Below, piece by piece: positions 53,287 to 61,730 of a stretch of 64,000 nucleotides of DNA (position 1 is its first letter; every line of letters starts with the position of its first letter). Position numbers and translations under genes: made by a program. Below the pieces are notes generated by a model. It worked only from the letters and a program-made list of their open reading frames with translations, did not search any database and was not told where the DNA came from. The stretch comes from Flagellimonas sp. S3867 (GTDB lineage: Bacteria > Bacteroidota > Bacteroidia > Flavobacteriales > Flavobacteriaceae): the NCBI RefSeq assembly GCF_014698935.1, contig NZ_JACVMN010000002.1, positions 744,001 to 808,000 on the forward strand, written 5' to 3'.

Positions 53287-53622
53287 TTACATACTTAGTT
53301 TGTTGTATTTATTCATCATTTGAACGCCATGCACCAGGGTAGCACCACTTTCAATTGCAGCTCCAACATGAACGGCTTCCATCATTTCTTCCTTGGTGAT
53401 TCCTTTTTGCAGTCCATCTTTGGTATAGGCATCAATGCAATAGGGGCATTTGACCACATGCGACACCGCTAAAGCGATAAGGGATTTTTCACGTGCACTT
53501 AGGGCACCTTCTTCAAAAACTTTTCCGTAATAATCAAAAAATTTGGTGCCGAGTTCCTCACTCCACTCGGTGATTTTTCCAAATTTTCGAAGATCTGCTG
53601 GATCGTAATAACTATTTGCCAT
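53287..53622 (-). CDS. CMD-domain peroxidase-like protein of the arsenosugar cluster
   Basis: 111 residues. Carboxymuconolactone decarboxylase/AhpD-like fold with the redox motif Cys59-Pro-Tyr-Cys62 (HVVKCPYCIDAYTKDGL) and EAVHVGAAIESGATLVHGV. It matches the arsenosugar-associated peroxidase-like family, small proteins found next to arsS. Probable function: thiol-based peroxide or redox reaction; not proven. It lies between the DUF2064 and arsS genes on the same strand with 74 bp to arsS. Confidence 0.88.
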   Translation of the reverse strand: MANSYYDPADLRKFGKITEWSEELGTKFFDYYGKVFEEGALSAREKSLIALAVSHVVKCPYCIDAYTKDGLQKGITKEEMMEAVHVGAAIESGATLVHGVQMMNKYNKLSM

Positions 53623-53642
53623 TTCTGTGTTTTTGGTTTGTC

Positions 53643-53662
53643 ATTCCTGCGAAGGCAGGAAT
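53643..53662. repeat. REP-like hairpin
   Basis: ATTCCTGC GAAG GCAGGAAT is a perfect 8-bp stem with a 4-base loop, in the 187-bp gap between the DUF2064 and CMD genes. The sequence CATTCCTGCGAAGGCAGGAAT has the form of a widely dispersed intergenic repeat (CATTCCxGCGAAxGCxGGAAT). It could also slow or stop transcription. Confidence 0.6.
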
Positions 53663-53809
53663 CGCACATTATTTTTTTATTGAATTGAGATAAATTTCTT
53701 TTACGTGCTTTCTTCGATTGGTGGAAATTTGGTTTTGTCCACTAATTTCAAGAAGTCAGTTTTTAGAATGTGTAAAAGAGGGTGCAGCAATGGCAGAAGC
53801 CATTTTGCG

Positions 53810-54511
53810 CTATTGGGATAATAGCAAAAGTTTGGGTGAACCTTTGTTGAAAGAAAAAGTTATGAAGCGCATTTCCAGTTTTGGAACATGCTTTTTTAAA
53901 AAATGGGCGTTTCTTTTGATGAGGAATACTAGAATCTTGAAAATAGCTATCGGAATTCGTCTAGCGAAATGCAGCAAAGCCGTAACATCCTCCAGAATAT
54001 CTATATCTCGAAGTACAGGAAGCATGAAAAGCGTTGATTTATTTGCCCTGAATAATTGGGAAATTTTGCTAAACAGCCCTACGCGTTGCCAAGGGAGTTT
54101 TTGGAAAAGTTGGGCATTGAAGTTGGAACGATGCAATCCCATTAAATAAAAGCCACCATCCAATGTGGGCCCTAGAACAGTTTTGCAAAGCTTTAATTGC
54201 TTATTGGTCTCAGCTAAATGAAGCACCTTCAGTTCTGGACTATCGTTTCCTACAGTGATTACATTTTCATAACCTCTGTCATAAATACTTTGGATAGCAT
54301 TGGAAAAGCGTTCTCCAAAAGTGTTTCCAAGTTGCTCCTTTTCTGAAATATGGAAAAAGGGCAAACCAGATTGTTTTACGATTTTGAGGGTATGTGCAGT
54401 AAGTTCATGAAACAACTCTGGTTTAGGGATAGAAGTCTTATAGCGAGCATCCGCCTCAGCAGAGTTCGCAAAAATCAAAACAGCTGTTTCCTGTAAACTA
54501 ATGTTTCTCAA
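53810..54511 (-). CDS. DUF2064/TIGR04282-type glycosyltransferase of the arsenosugar cluster, TTG start
   Basis: 233 residues. The GT-A-like fold has the pattern AVLIFANSAEADARYKTS, FGERFSNAIQSIYDRGYENVITVGNDSPEL and LGPTLDGGFYLMGLHRSNF, matching DUF2064 proteins annotated in arsenosugar clusters. The start is TTG at 54511: an in-frame stop lies two codons upstream and no ATG is near. The long basic C-terminal tail (LKKHVPKLEMRF…) is somewhat unusual. It likely starts the leftward operon with the CMD and arsS genes. A degenerate TetR-type operator lies 97 bp upstream. Confidence 0.85.
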   Translation of the reverse strand: MRNISLQETAVLIFANSAEADARYKTSIPKPELFHELTAHTLKIVKQSGLPFFHISEKEQLGNTFGERFSNAIQSIYDRGYENVITVGNDSPELKVLHLAETNKQLKLCKTVLGPTLDGGFYLMGLHRSNFNAQLFQKLPWQRVGLFSKISQLFRANKSTLFMLPVLRDIDILEDVTALLHFARRIPIAIFKILVFLIKRNAHFLKKHVPKLEMRFITFSFNKGSPKLLLLSQ

Positions 54512-54607
54512 AATTTAAGCCTCTATCACAAGCCTATATTAATAATTTTAAGTCGAAAAGAGGCTAGTTGAATTACAATATAGGCCTAATTAAGCTGAAC
54601 TTTAACA

Positions 54608-54627
54608 TTCCGACCCTCTAGTCGGTT
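54608..54627. promoter_or_regulatory. Degenerate TetR-type operator, copy 3
   Basis: TTCCGACCCTCTAGTCGGTT keeps both half-sites (CCGACC and GTCGGTT) and matches the 20-bp palindrome at 15 of 20 positions, 97 bp upstream of the DUF2064 gene. A further half-site GGTCGGT lies at about 54724-54730. The region 54512-54788 carries no gene. Confidence 0.5.
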
Positions 54628-54788
54628 TAAAAAAACGGAGGTAAGAATTCATCAAGATTAAAATCGAAGCAATATCGATGAAGTGCAAAAAATGCGTTCA
54701 TTTTTAAAGAAAACAAACTGTATGGTCGGTAAATATCTCAATAAATTGAAGTGAAACAGCTTAGTTGACACCTTTTTTTCGCCAAAAA

Positions 54789-55838
54789 CTACACATCATC
54801 GTAGTCTACTTTCAGGGTCGGCGTAAGCGGATGGGCCTGACAGGTCAAAATTAATCCTTCAGCCACTTCACTGTCCGTTAAAATCTGATTTTTCACCATT
54901 TCAGCCTTTCCTTCGGTAATTCGAGCAATGCAACTGCTGCACACACCACCTTGACAAGAATAAGGGGCATCAATATCTTCTTTCAACACCGCATCCAAGA
55001 CCAGGGATTTTTTGTCCATGGTAAAAGAAAAGTTTTCATCGTCCACGGTTACCTCCACTTTGGTCTTTCCGTCTAGATTTTCAGCAAGGGTATCTTCTGT
55101 ATCCGATGACGTAAACAATTCAAATAAAATCTTGTTCTCAGCAACCCCATTTTTTTTCAGCGTATCTGAAACCGTTGTGATCATTTCCTCAGGTCCGCAC
55201 AGGTAAAAGGCATCAAATGTGGTTTCCTTGAACCTGTTTTTTACAATAAAATTGACCGTTGAGGTTTCAATTCTGCCAAAAAGTGAATCTTCTTCTTGAG
55301 AGCGACTATAGACATGTTGAACAAAAAACCTATTGGTATATTTTTTTTGAAGCTCTTGAATAGCCTGTAAATACATAGTTTCTTGTGGGGTTTGGTTCCC
55401 AAAAACCAAAACAAATGTGTTATCAGAATTACTTTCCAAAACGGTTTGGGCAATGCTCATTATCGGAGTGATTCCACTACCCGCAGCAAAAGCAGCTACA
55501 TTTTTATTGGTAGTGTCTTTTTCAAAAACAAATCGCCCTTCGGGACGCATAACCTCTATATGATCACCAACCTTAAGGTTTTCATTGGCATAAACCGAAA
55601 ACGTACCATTTGGCACTTTTTTAATTCCAACGGTAAGTTTTCCAGAAGAGGGTGCTGACGAGATAGAATATGCCCTGCGCACTTCTTGTCCATTTACTTG
55701 GTGCTTTAGTGTGATATACTGTCCGGCGTTAAAGGCAAAAGTAGCTGTAAGATTATCCGGAATTTCAAAAGTCAAAGCTACTGCGTTAGGGGTCAAGGCA
55801 TCAACCGCAGAGATTTTTAGGGCATGAAAGTCGCTCAT
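54789..55838 (-). CDS. FAD/NAD(P)H oxidoreductase with C-terminal [2Fe-2S] domain (PaaE-like)
   Basis: 349 residues from the ATG at 55838; the longer frame begins at TTG (55859). Domain order: FAD-binding barrel (RRAYSISSAP is the RxYS motif; ~1-105), NAD(P)-binding domain (AAGSGITPIMSI; LCGPEEMI; ~110-235), then plant-type ferredoxin domain with CQGGVCSSC … LTCQ cluster ligands (~260-349). This is the layout of PaaE, the reductase of the phenylacetyl-CoA oxygenase, and of related single-chain reductases. No paaABCD genes adjoin, so the electron acceptor is unknown. A 276-bp gene-free spacer separates it from the DUF2064 gene. Confidence 0.92.
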   Translation of the reverse strand: MSDFHALKISAVDALTPNAVALTFEIPDNLTATFAFNAGQYITLKHQVNGQEVRRAYSISSAPSSGKLTVGIKKVPNGTFSVYANENLKVGDHIEVMRPEGRFVFEKDTTNKNVAAFAAGSGITPIMSIAQTVLESNSDNTFVLVFGNQTPQETMYLQAIQELQKKYTNRFFVQHVYSRSQEEDSLFGRIETSTVNFIVKNRFKETTFDAFYLCGPEEMITTVSDTLKKNGVAENKILFELFTSSDTEDTLAENLDGKTKVEVTVDDENFSFTMDKKSLVLDAVLKEDIDAPYSCQGGVCSSCIARITEGKAEMVKNQILTDSEVAEGLILTCQAHPLTPTLKVDYDDV

Positions 55839-55963
55839 GTAGAATGAATTTTTTTGCAAAGCTACGGATTAAGGCAATTTTGATGATTGAGATTTCAAAA
55901 AAAGAAACAATACTGTAACAAATCGCTCCAAATGGTTACTAACCTCTTGAAAATTACCAACCC

Positions 55964-57433
55964 ATGTTTAAACGCTTTATCAACCTTCAATGGAAAGCCT
56001 TCTTCAGGTCCTCATCCTTTGGTAAGGGTATGGCCTTGAAAATTGTCATGATCTTTTTTGGACTTTATATGCTGGCCACAGTGGTATTTGTTGGTGCATT
56101 CTTATATGAAATTCTTAGAAAAGTGTTCCCAGATCAGAACCCGATGTGGATGTTGAGCAGATATATGGTGTATTGGGCACTTATAGAGCTTTTTTTTCGG
56201 TATTTTATGCAAAAGCTTCCGGTAATGGACATCAAACCGCTATTGTCCATGCCTATTAAAAAAAGTAGTATAGCACATTATATTCTTGGTCGATCAAGTT
56301 TTTCTGGATACAATATTTTGGCTTTGTGCTTTTTCGTCCCTTTCGGGATAGTTTTATTGTTCCATGGGTATCCTGCACTTAATGTAGGGCTTTGGTTAAT
56401 TTCGATTTTGGCCACAGTCATGTGCATCAACTATGCAAACTTCATTATAAATAAAAGCGAAAAGGCTTTGGCTATTGTTGGAGGTATAATTGCGCTTCTT
56501 TATGGGTTGGATTACTTCCAAATTTTACCGGTTAAGGACTTTTTTGGACCTATTTTTCACGGACTATACCAATATCCTTTTGCTGTTTTAGTTCCAGTTA
56601 TATTGGCACTGGTACTCTATTGGATAAATTTCAGCTATTTAAAGAACAAGTTATTTTTAGATGCCTCCTTGCGAATAAAAACAAAAGAGGCAAAGACCTC
56701 CGAGTTGTCATGGACCAAGCGTTTTGGAGATATGGGAACTTTTTTACAGCTGGACCTGAAGATGATTTGGCGAAATAAAAGAACAAAGGCACAGGTGTTT
56801 ATTTCATTGTTATTTGTGTTTTACGGATTGTTTTTTTACACCCAAGATATTTATGCAACTATGGTGCCGGTGTTTGCCTTTTTGGGAATTTTTATGACCG
56901 GAATTTTTCTATCCAACTTTGGACAGTTTATCCCGGCATGGGACAGCAGTTATTATAGTATGATGATGTCACAGAACATTCCCCTCCGCAAATATTTGGA
57001 GTCCAAGGCAAGCCTGATTTCAGTGAGTGTCGTAGTCATGTTTTTGCTTACGATTCCTTATGTGTTTTTTGGTTGGGACAAACTGGCCATAAACTTTGGA
57101 TGTGCACTCTATAACTTAGGGGTCAATATTCCTGTGATTCTATATTTTGGATCGTTCAATAAAAAGCGAATCGATCTTGAGAAAAGCCCAATTGGGAACA
57201 TGCAGGGAACCAGTGCAACCCAATTTCTGATAATAATTCCGGTTTTAGGATTGCCTATTTTAATTTTTACGGTATTCTATTATCTAATTTCTTTGGAAGC
57301 GGGCGTATTGGCTCTTTCTCTTTTAGGAATTATTGGATTTGCACTAAAAAATAAATTATTGGATATGATTACCGAGCAATATCGAAGAAAGAAATATGGC
57401 ATGATTGCCGGTTTCAAAGAAAAGAATAGTTAA
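55964..57433 (+). CDS. DUF5687 family ABC-type membrane protein
   Basis: 489 residues with about 10-12 membrane helices and a cytoplasmic loop (INFSYLKNKLFLDASLRIKTKEAKTSE). It starts MFKRFINLQWKAFFRSSSFGKGMALKI, typical of DUF5687, a Bacteroidota family of permease-like proteins. The ABC ATP-binding gene follows at 57475 (41 bp), so they form an exporter. Substrate unknown. Conserved features include FIPAWDSSYYSMMMSQNIPLRKYLESK. Confidence 0.88.
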   Translation: MFKRFINLQWKAFFRSSSFGKGMALKIVMIFFGLYMLATVVFVGAFLYEILRKVFPDQNPMWMLSRYMVYWALIELFFRYFMQKLPVMDIKPLLSMPIKKSSIAHYILGRSSFSGYNILALCFFVPFGIVLLFHGYPALNVGLWLISILATVMCINYANFIINKSEKALAIVGGIIALLYGLDYFQILPVKDFFGPIFHGLYQYPFAVLVPVILALVLYWINFSYLKNKLFLDASLRIKTKEAKTSELSWTKRFGDMGTFLQLDLKMIWRNKRTKAQVFISLLFVFYGLFFYTQDIYATMVPVFAFLGIFMTGIFLSNFGQFIPAWDSSYYSMMMSQNIPLRKYLESKASLISVSVVVMFLLTIPYVFFGWDKLAINFGCALYNLGVNIPVILYFGSFNKKRIDLEKSPIGNMQGTSATQFLIIIPVLGLPILIFTVFYYLISLEAGVLALSLLGIIGFALKNKLLDMITEQYRRKKYGMIAGFKEKNS

Positions 57434-57474
57434 CAAGTATATTTCCGTATACCGGGAACTAAATTGAAAAAAAT

Positions 57475-58170
57475 ATGATCACAACTGAAAATCTAACCAA
57501 AAAATACGGTTCACAACTGGTGTTGAATGTTGAAACCTTGGAGATACCGAAAGGACAAAGTTTTGGATTGGTCGGAAACAATGGTGCAGGAAAAACAACT
57601 TTTTTCAGCCTACTGTTGGATTTGATTCAACCCACCTCTGGCAATATTGTCAACAATGAGGTGCAAGTGGATAAAAGTGAAGCATGGAAACCATTTACTT
57701 CTGCCTTTATCGACGAAACTTTTTTGATTGGGTACCTTACCCCAGAAGAATATTTTTATTTCATCGGAGATCTTCGCGGGACAAACAATGCAGATGTGGA
57801 CAAGCTCTTGTCCTCTTTTGAGGACTTTTTTCACGGTGAAATCTTGGGGCAAAAGAAGTATCTCCGTGATCTTTCCAAAGGAAATCAGAAAAAAGCTGGA
57901 ATAGTTGCCTCTTTTATCGGCAATCCTGAGGTAGTAATTTTAGATGAGCCCTTTGCGAATCTGGATCCTACCACCCAGATAAGACTTAAAGCTATCATCA
58001 AAGATTTAGTAGCCAAGCAAGATGTCACGGTTTTAATATCAAGTCATGACCTTATTCATGTGACAGAAGTTTGCGAACGCATTGTGGTATTGAACAAGGG
58101 TGAAATTGTAAAGGATATCCAAACCTCAACGGAGACCTTAAAAGAGCTTGAAACTTTTTTCGGGGAATAA
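57475..58170 (+). CDS. ABC transporter ATP-binding protein
   Basis: 231 residues. Walker A GNNGAGKTT (34-42), a Q-loop region with FTSAFIDETF, signature LSKGNQKKAGI, Walker B VVILDEPFANLDP, H-loop ISSHDL. It powers the DUF5687 permease upstream. The signature reads LSKG rather than LSGG, as in many Bacteroidota transporters of this group. A terminator follows. Confidence 0.95.
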   Translation: MITTENLTKKYGSQLVLNVETLEIPKGQSFGLVGNNGAGKTTFFSLLLDLIQPTSGNIVNNEVQVDKSEAWKPFTSAFIDETFLIGYLTPEEYFYFIGDLRGTNNADVDKLLSSFEDFFHGEILGQKKYLRDLSKGNQKKAGIVASFIGNPEVVILDEPFANLDPTTQIRLKAIIKDLVAKQDVTVLISSHDLIHVTEVCERIVVLNKGEIVKDIQTSTETLKELETFFGE

Positions 58171-58172
58171 AA

Positions 58173-58195
58173 AAGGCGATGGAATACATCGCCTT
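58173..58195. terminator. Terminator hairpin between the ABC and SnoaL-like genes
   Basis: AAGGCGATG (58173-58181), 5-base loop, CATCGCCTT (58187-58195). A runs before the stem on the plus strand serve leftward transcription of the SnoaL-like gene; it may also act on the ABC operon. Confidence 0.82.
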
Positions 58196-58217
58196 CATTA
58201 AAGATGATATTATATAA

Positions 58218-58589
58218 TTAACCGCCAAAGATGGAAGGGTCGTAAAAGAATTGTGCCTTCTTTATCTTTCCATCTTCTACTTCGTAAACGCAAACCTCCT
58301 CCATTTTGCATCTACCCATCCCCTTAAAAGTAACATCACTGATCATTGGAACCGTAAAATGGTTGCCAGCGACTACTGGGTCACCAATAGAACCTCCGTG
58401 CATTTCTTCAATGCTGCTGGCCCATTGCTCATAACCTTTTAAAATATTGTCAATGCCTTGTGTTTTTTCATTGGGGACTCCAGGCATTTCAACGCTCCAG
58501 GCATCTTTTGCATATAACCCATATGCTTCTTGATGTTTTCCTTCCCTACAAAGGCTTACTAATTGGTCTGCAACTTCTTGTGTTGTCAT
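58218..58589 (-). CDS. SnoaL-like/NTF2-fold protein
   Basis: 123 residues. The NTF2-like alpha+beta cone is recognisable: VADQLVSLCREGKHQEAYGLYAKDAWSVEMPG, TQGIDNILKGYEQW, VAGNHFTVPMISDVTF, CVYEVEDGKIKKAQFFYDP. No signal peptide. SnoaL-like proteins include cyclases, isomerases and binding proteins; no specific catalytic residues are evident. It is a single gene convergent with the ABC transporter. Confidence 0.83.
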   Translation of the reverse strand: MTTQEVADQLVSLCREGKHQEAYGLYAKDAWSVEMPGVPNEKTQGIDNILKGYEQWASSIEEMHGGSIGDPVVAGNHFTVPMISDVTFKGMGRCKMEEVCVYEVEDGKIKKAQFFYDPSIFGG

Positions 58590-58626
58590 TTTGTATTTGT
58601 TTTATGATTAATAAATAAACTTGTTG

Positions 58627-59286
58627 TCAATCGAACGCATGGTTCAAATAAGTATTCAATGGTTTAATAGCTTTAAAGTGGCTTATGATTTCCTGGTTTA
58701 ACTTTTCCGAACCATAAAAGGGTTCCAAAGGAAATTCTGCCATGGCATAGAACTGTTTGTTATAGATTAAATCGGTTTTTTTCGTGATGGGAAGCAGGCT
58801 TTTATCCAACCGCTTTGCCTTTTCGCCACTCAACTGTCCAAAATTTTGGACAAATGTTGTATCCGTGGTGATTTTGATTAATTCTGAAGTATTTGCGGCA
58901 ATATGATTTCTGATTTTTGAAAGCTCCGGTGGGCGCAACATAAAAAGGCCACCGCCCACATGAATACTGGAGGCATCTATTCCCAAATAATACCCGGGCA
59001 GCATTGACTTTTTTCCATTGGGAGAAAATCCGGCCTTCAAAATTGTATGATACGGTGTTTTGTCTTTTGCAAAACGCACGTCCCTGTTGATTCGGAACAT
59101 CGCTTTTTTAGGATCCGCTAGCATTCGAGAATCCCAATCTGCCAAAGTATCCAAAAGATGCTCTAGCAAATTAAGAAAAGGTTCTTTAGCATCGACTTCA
59201 TACCTCTTTTTGTTTGCATGAAACCATTCCTTGTTGTTGTTCCTTGCTAATTCTTTAAAGAAAGATGTGTAGGCTTTGGTAATCAT
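58627..59286 (-). CDS. DUF2461 family protein
   Basis: 219 residues. Features of DUF2461: FFKELARNNNKEWFHANKKRYE, MFRINRDVRFAKDKTPYHT, LPGYYLGIDASSIHVGGGLFML. Soluble. Function unknown; the family is widespread. It starts 12 bp from the stop of the upstream ABM gene on the same strand, suggesting one leftward unit with the ABM, TfoX and MmcQ/YjbR-like genes. Confidence 0.9.
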   Translation of the reverse strand: MITKAYTSFFKELARNNNKEWFHANKKRYEVDAKEPFLNLLEHLLDTLADWDSRMLADPKKAMFRINRDVRFAKDKTPYHTILKAGFSPNGKKSMLPGYYLGIDASSIHVGGGLFMLRPPELSKIRNHIAANTSELIKITTDTTFVQNFGQLSGEKAKRLDKSLLPITKKTDLIYNKQFYAMAEFPLEPFYGSEKLNQEIISHFKAIKPLNTYLNHAFD

Positions 59287-59298
59287 AAGAAATGTATT

Positions 59299-59589
59299 TT
59301 AGTTAATCTCATTTTGGGCAACAGGTTTGGGCATGATTTCACATACGGGATACAGGACATCCGTAAACTCACGACAATAAGCACTCTTCTTATGGAGCAT
59401 TTCCGCTTCTGAATCTACAAAGCTCATTATGTGGGTAAAATGGGTTGGCTTATCTGTTTGTTGAAACGATTTGTACAACAAGGTTCCCGGTTCATTTTTT
59501 TCAATTTCGGAAATGAATTTGGCAACAATCACTTTAACCTTTTCAACGGATGCTGACTTTACTTTATAAGGAACAAAAACATGGACCAT
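59299..59589 (-). CDS. ABM-domain (dimeric alpha/beta-barrel) protein
   Basis: 96 residues from the ATG at 59589; the longer frame begins at a GTG (59628) inside the TfoX gene. It reads MVHVFVPYKVKSASVEKVKVIVAKFISEIEKNEPGTLLYKSFQQ with HFTHIMSFVDSEAEMLHKKS, the antibiotic-biosynthesis-monooxygenase fold used by quinol monooxygenases and heme- or substrate-binding proteins. Active-site residues cannot be assigned. 2 bp from the TfoX gene stop. Confidence 0.78.
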   Translation of the reverse strand: MVHVFVPYKVKSASVEKVKVIVAKFISEIEKNEPGTLLYKSFQQTDKPTHFTHIMSFVDSEAEMLHKKSAYCREFTDVLYPVCEIMPKPVAQNEIN

Positions 59590-59591
59590 AA

Positions 59592-59918
59592 TTATTTCTT
59601 TGAAATTTTGATTGACTTCCCTGCCCACTCAACCAACAATTTATTATCACCCAGAACAGTTTCAGGAATGGAATAGTAGGGCATTTTTCCATGCTTATGA
59701 GAACCTGAACTTTCAAAAAACTTCGATAAAGAAGCGTCAGACTTTAGATAAGCGACCCCTTTGGAATCGATAATGCCAAACATTTTACCCTCATGGAATA
59801 TGCCATGGCCACCAAACATCTTTTTAGCAGTGATCGAGCCAATGGATTCAAGTTTTTGAACCATCAACTCTACAGCCAGTACAGAAGCATTCGTCATTTT
59901 ATCACCTTTTTCTCCCAT
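59592..59918 (-). CDS. TfoX/Sxy N-terminal-domain protein
   Basis: 108 residues from 59918, or 101 from the ATG at 59897, which has an AAGGTG site just upstream and may be the true start. The TfoX_N pattern is ITAKKMFGGHGIFHEGKMFGIID and VAYLKSDASLSKFFES. In some bacteria TfoX/Sxy proteins activate competence genes with CRP; stand-alone N-terminal domains in Bacteroidota are of unknown role. Member of a run of small leftward genes. Confidence 0.85.
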   Translation of the reverse strand: MGEKGDKMTNASVLAVELMVQKLESIGSITAKKMFGGHGIFHEGKMFGIIDSKGVAYLKSDASLSKFFESSGSHKHGKMPYYSIPETVLGDNKLLVEWAGKSIKISKK

Positions 59919-59919
59919 T

Positions 59920-60234
59920 TCACTTTGATTTAATTTGTTCCAATGCTGTTGATGCCATCATTTCCCATTTTTTGTTGTGGATAAAATCAACCTCAAACCA
60001 GCCCGCTAGCGGTTTTTTGTTCTTAAATGGATTGAATTCAGAAACTTCAACCCCTAGCTCATCCAAGGGATATTCCTTTCCCAGCTTAAAGACCATTTTG
60101 TGCTTTCTGGAGAAAAATGCGAACACCTTTTTTTTATAATGAATGGCAGGCGAACTCATCATTTTTCCTTCGGTGACTTCGGGGTACTTAATACAAAATG
60201 ATGCTCTTATTTCTAAGAACTTTTCTAACTCCAT
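59920..60234 (-). CDS. MmcQ/YjbR-like small protein
   Basis: 104 residues. YPEVTEGKMMSSPAIHYKKKVFAFFSRKHKMVFKLG follows the MmcQ/YjbR layout (PxVxE…SPaf…kkkvFaf…mvlKL), and the later LAGWFEVDFIHNKKWEMMA fits its C-terminal part. YjbR was solved as a DNA-binding-like fold, but biological function is unknown. It is divergent from the GlxA-type regulator gene and may start the leftward run of small genes. Confidence 0.65.
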   Translation of the reverse strand: MELEKFLEIRASFCIKYPEVTEGKMMSSPAIHYKKKVFAFFSRKHKMVFKLGKEYPLDELGVEVSEFNPFKNKKPLAGWFEVDFIHNKKWEMMASTALEQIKSK

Positions 60235-60344
60235 ATCCCAAAACTACAAAAGAGGTTAAAGCAAAATAAGGGGAAATAAGACACTTTAAAGGGTTGAATG
60301 TGCCAAGTATTACCATTACATTTATAGCACTAAAAGTGTTGGTA

Positions 60345-61358
60345 ATGAAACATGTAAGTATTTTGGTGCCAAAGGGCAATGCTATTTTGAGTAATGTAGT
60401 TGGGCCGTTTAAGGTTTTAATGGCCGTGAATCAGTTTTTAAAACAAACCAGGACTAGGGAGGATAATTTTTTTGACATCCATTTGGTGGGATTGGAAAAT
60501 GACTATTCCTTGTATGATGGCTTGTTCAGTATTCATTGTGATAGCACTATTGCTGATATCGAAAAAACGGATTTAGTGCTTATTCCAGCACTTAGACCTG
60601 ATAAGCTAGATGAAGACTTGGAACATAATAAGGATTTTATTCCTTGGATATTGCACCAGCGTAATGTTCATAATGCCGAGGTAGCCAGTATGTGCATGGG
60701 CGCTTTTGTGCTGGCACAGACCGGATTGATAGATGGCAAACAATGTGCAACCCACTGGGCGGGAATGGAACTTTTTAAAAAAATGTTTCCCAAAGTGCAT
60801 TTGGTATCAAATAAAATTGTGACCGATGAGGATGGAATTTATTCCAGCGGAGGTGCTTTTTCTTTCTTGAATCTCATGCTACATCTTGTTGAGAAATATT
60901 GTGGTAGGGGAACGGCAATTTATATCTCTAAATTTTTTGAAATAGATATGGATCGAGTTGACCAGAACCAGTTTGCTATTTTTCAAGGACAGAAAGACCA
61001 CGATGATGTGGCGATCAAAGAAGCACAAAAATATATTGAAAGCAATGTGAATGATAAAATTTCGGTGGAAAAATTAGCCAAGAAATACGCCATTAGCAGT
61101 CGAAATTTTGTGCGTCGATTTAAAAAAGCTACCCAGAATACGCCGCTGGAGTACATTCAACGTGTTAAGATTGAAGCCGCAAAGCGTAGTTTGGAGTCCA
61201 CAGAGCAAAATGTAAATGAGGTGATGTACCAAGTCGGTTATGCAGACCAAAAAGCCTTTAGAACAGTGTTCAAAAAATACGCAGGAATATCTCCGGTAGC
61301 GTACAAAACAAAATACAATCGCAGTAGGGTCAATTTTGAGCGACCAACGACTTGGTAA
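60345..61358 (+). CDS. GlxA-type transcriptional regulator (DJ-1/PfpI + AraC HTH)
   Basis: 337 residues from the ATG at 60345; the longer frame begins at TTG (60294). The N-terminal DJ-1/PfpI-like domain (1-200) contains the nucleophile-elbow Cys117 (VASMCMGAFVLAQTG) and HWAGMELFKKMFP. The C-terminal AraC helix-turn-helix pair (ISVEKLAKKYAISSRNFVRRFKKA … VMYQVGYADQKAFRTVFKKYAGISPVAYK) binds DNA. This class regulates genes for small organic molecules in response to unknown signals. Divergent from the small-gene run, so those are the likely targets. Confidence 0.93.
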   Translation: MKHVSILVPKGNAILSNVVGPFKVLMAVNQFLKQTRTREDNFFDIHLVGLENDYSLYDGLFSIHCDSTIADIEKTDLVLIPALRPDKLDEDLEHNKDFIPWILHQRNVHNAEVASMCMGAFVLAQTGLIDGKQCATHWAGMELFKKMFPKVHLVSNKIVTDEDGIYSSGGAFSFLNLMLHLVEKYCGRGTAIYISKFFEIDMDRVDQNQFAIFQGQKDHDDVAIKEAQKYIESNVNDKISVEKLAKKYAISSRNFVRRFKKATQNTPLEYIQRVKIEAAKRSLESTEQNVNEVMYQVGYADQKAFRTVFKKYAGISPVAYKTKYNRSRVNFERPTTW

Positions 61359-61730
61359 ATAAGCTGCTTTAGATGATTGGATTGATGGAATTTTGAGGCG
61401 GAGATTTCCTAGAGATAAGTGTAAATCGAGCAGAGATGCGTTTTGCACAGCAAAAAAGAGCATGAAGCGTATGGATTTATCAGTGGTTTTGTGATGAAAT
61501 CACAAAAATTTCCTTGAAATCTTCTTGACTTTTTGGTTCGTTTTGTTTCAAGACAAAATGAACAGATAATCTTAAAAATGATATACAATAAAGCTCAAAC
61601 AAAATTATGCCCAACCAATACTATTTTTACGCATGTTTCGATTGCATAAAAAAATTATTGCATTTTACCGATGAGCCTTATAATAAACTGAACGTTTTTC
61701 AGTTAAGGTAAAACACGATTATCGATAACT
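61359..61730. other. Gene-free interval with two hairpins, upstream of sprE/porW
   Basis: A 372-bp stretch. TTTTGTGAT GAA ATCACAAAA (61487-61507) is a perfect 9-bp stem with a 3-base loop. GTTCGTTTTG … CAAAATGAAC (61536-61563) is a second, imperfect hairpin. Neither has a T run, so they look like repeats or leader structures, not terminators. No convincing small gene was seen. Confidence 0.5.

Noticed and set aside
53718..54149. 143-codon plus-strand frame in the arsenosugar region
   Set aside because: Antisense to the DUF2064 gene, which has clear family motifs; Trp/Ser/Arg-rich composition without motifs.
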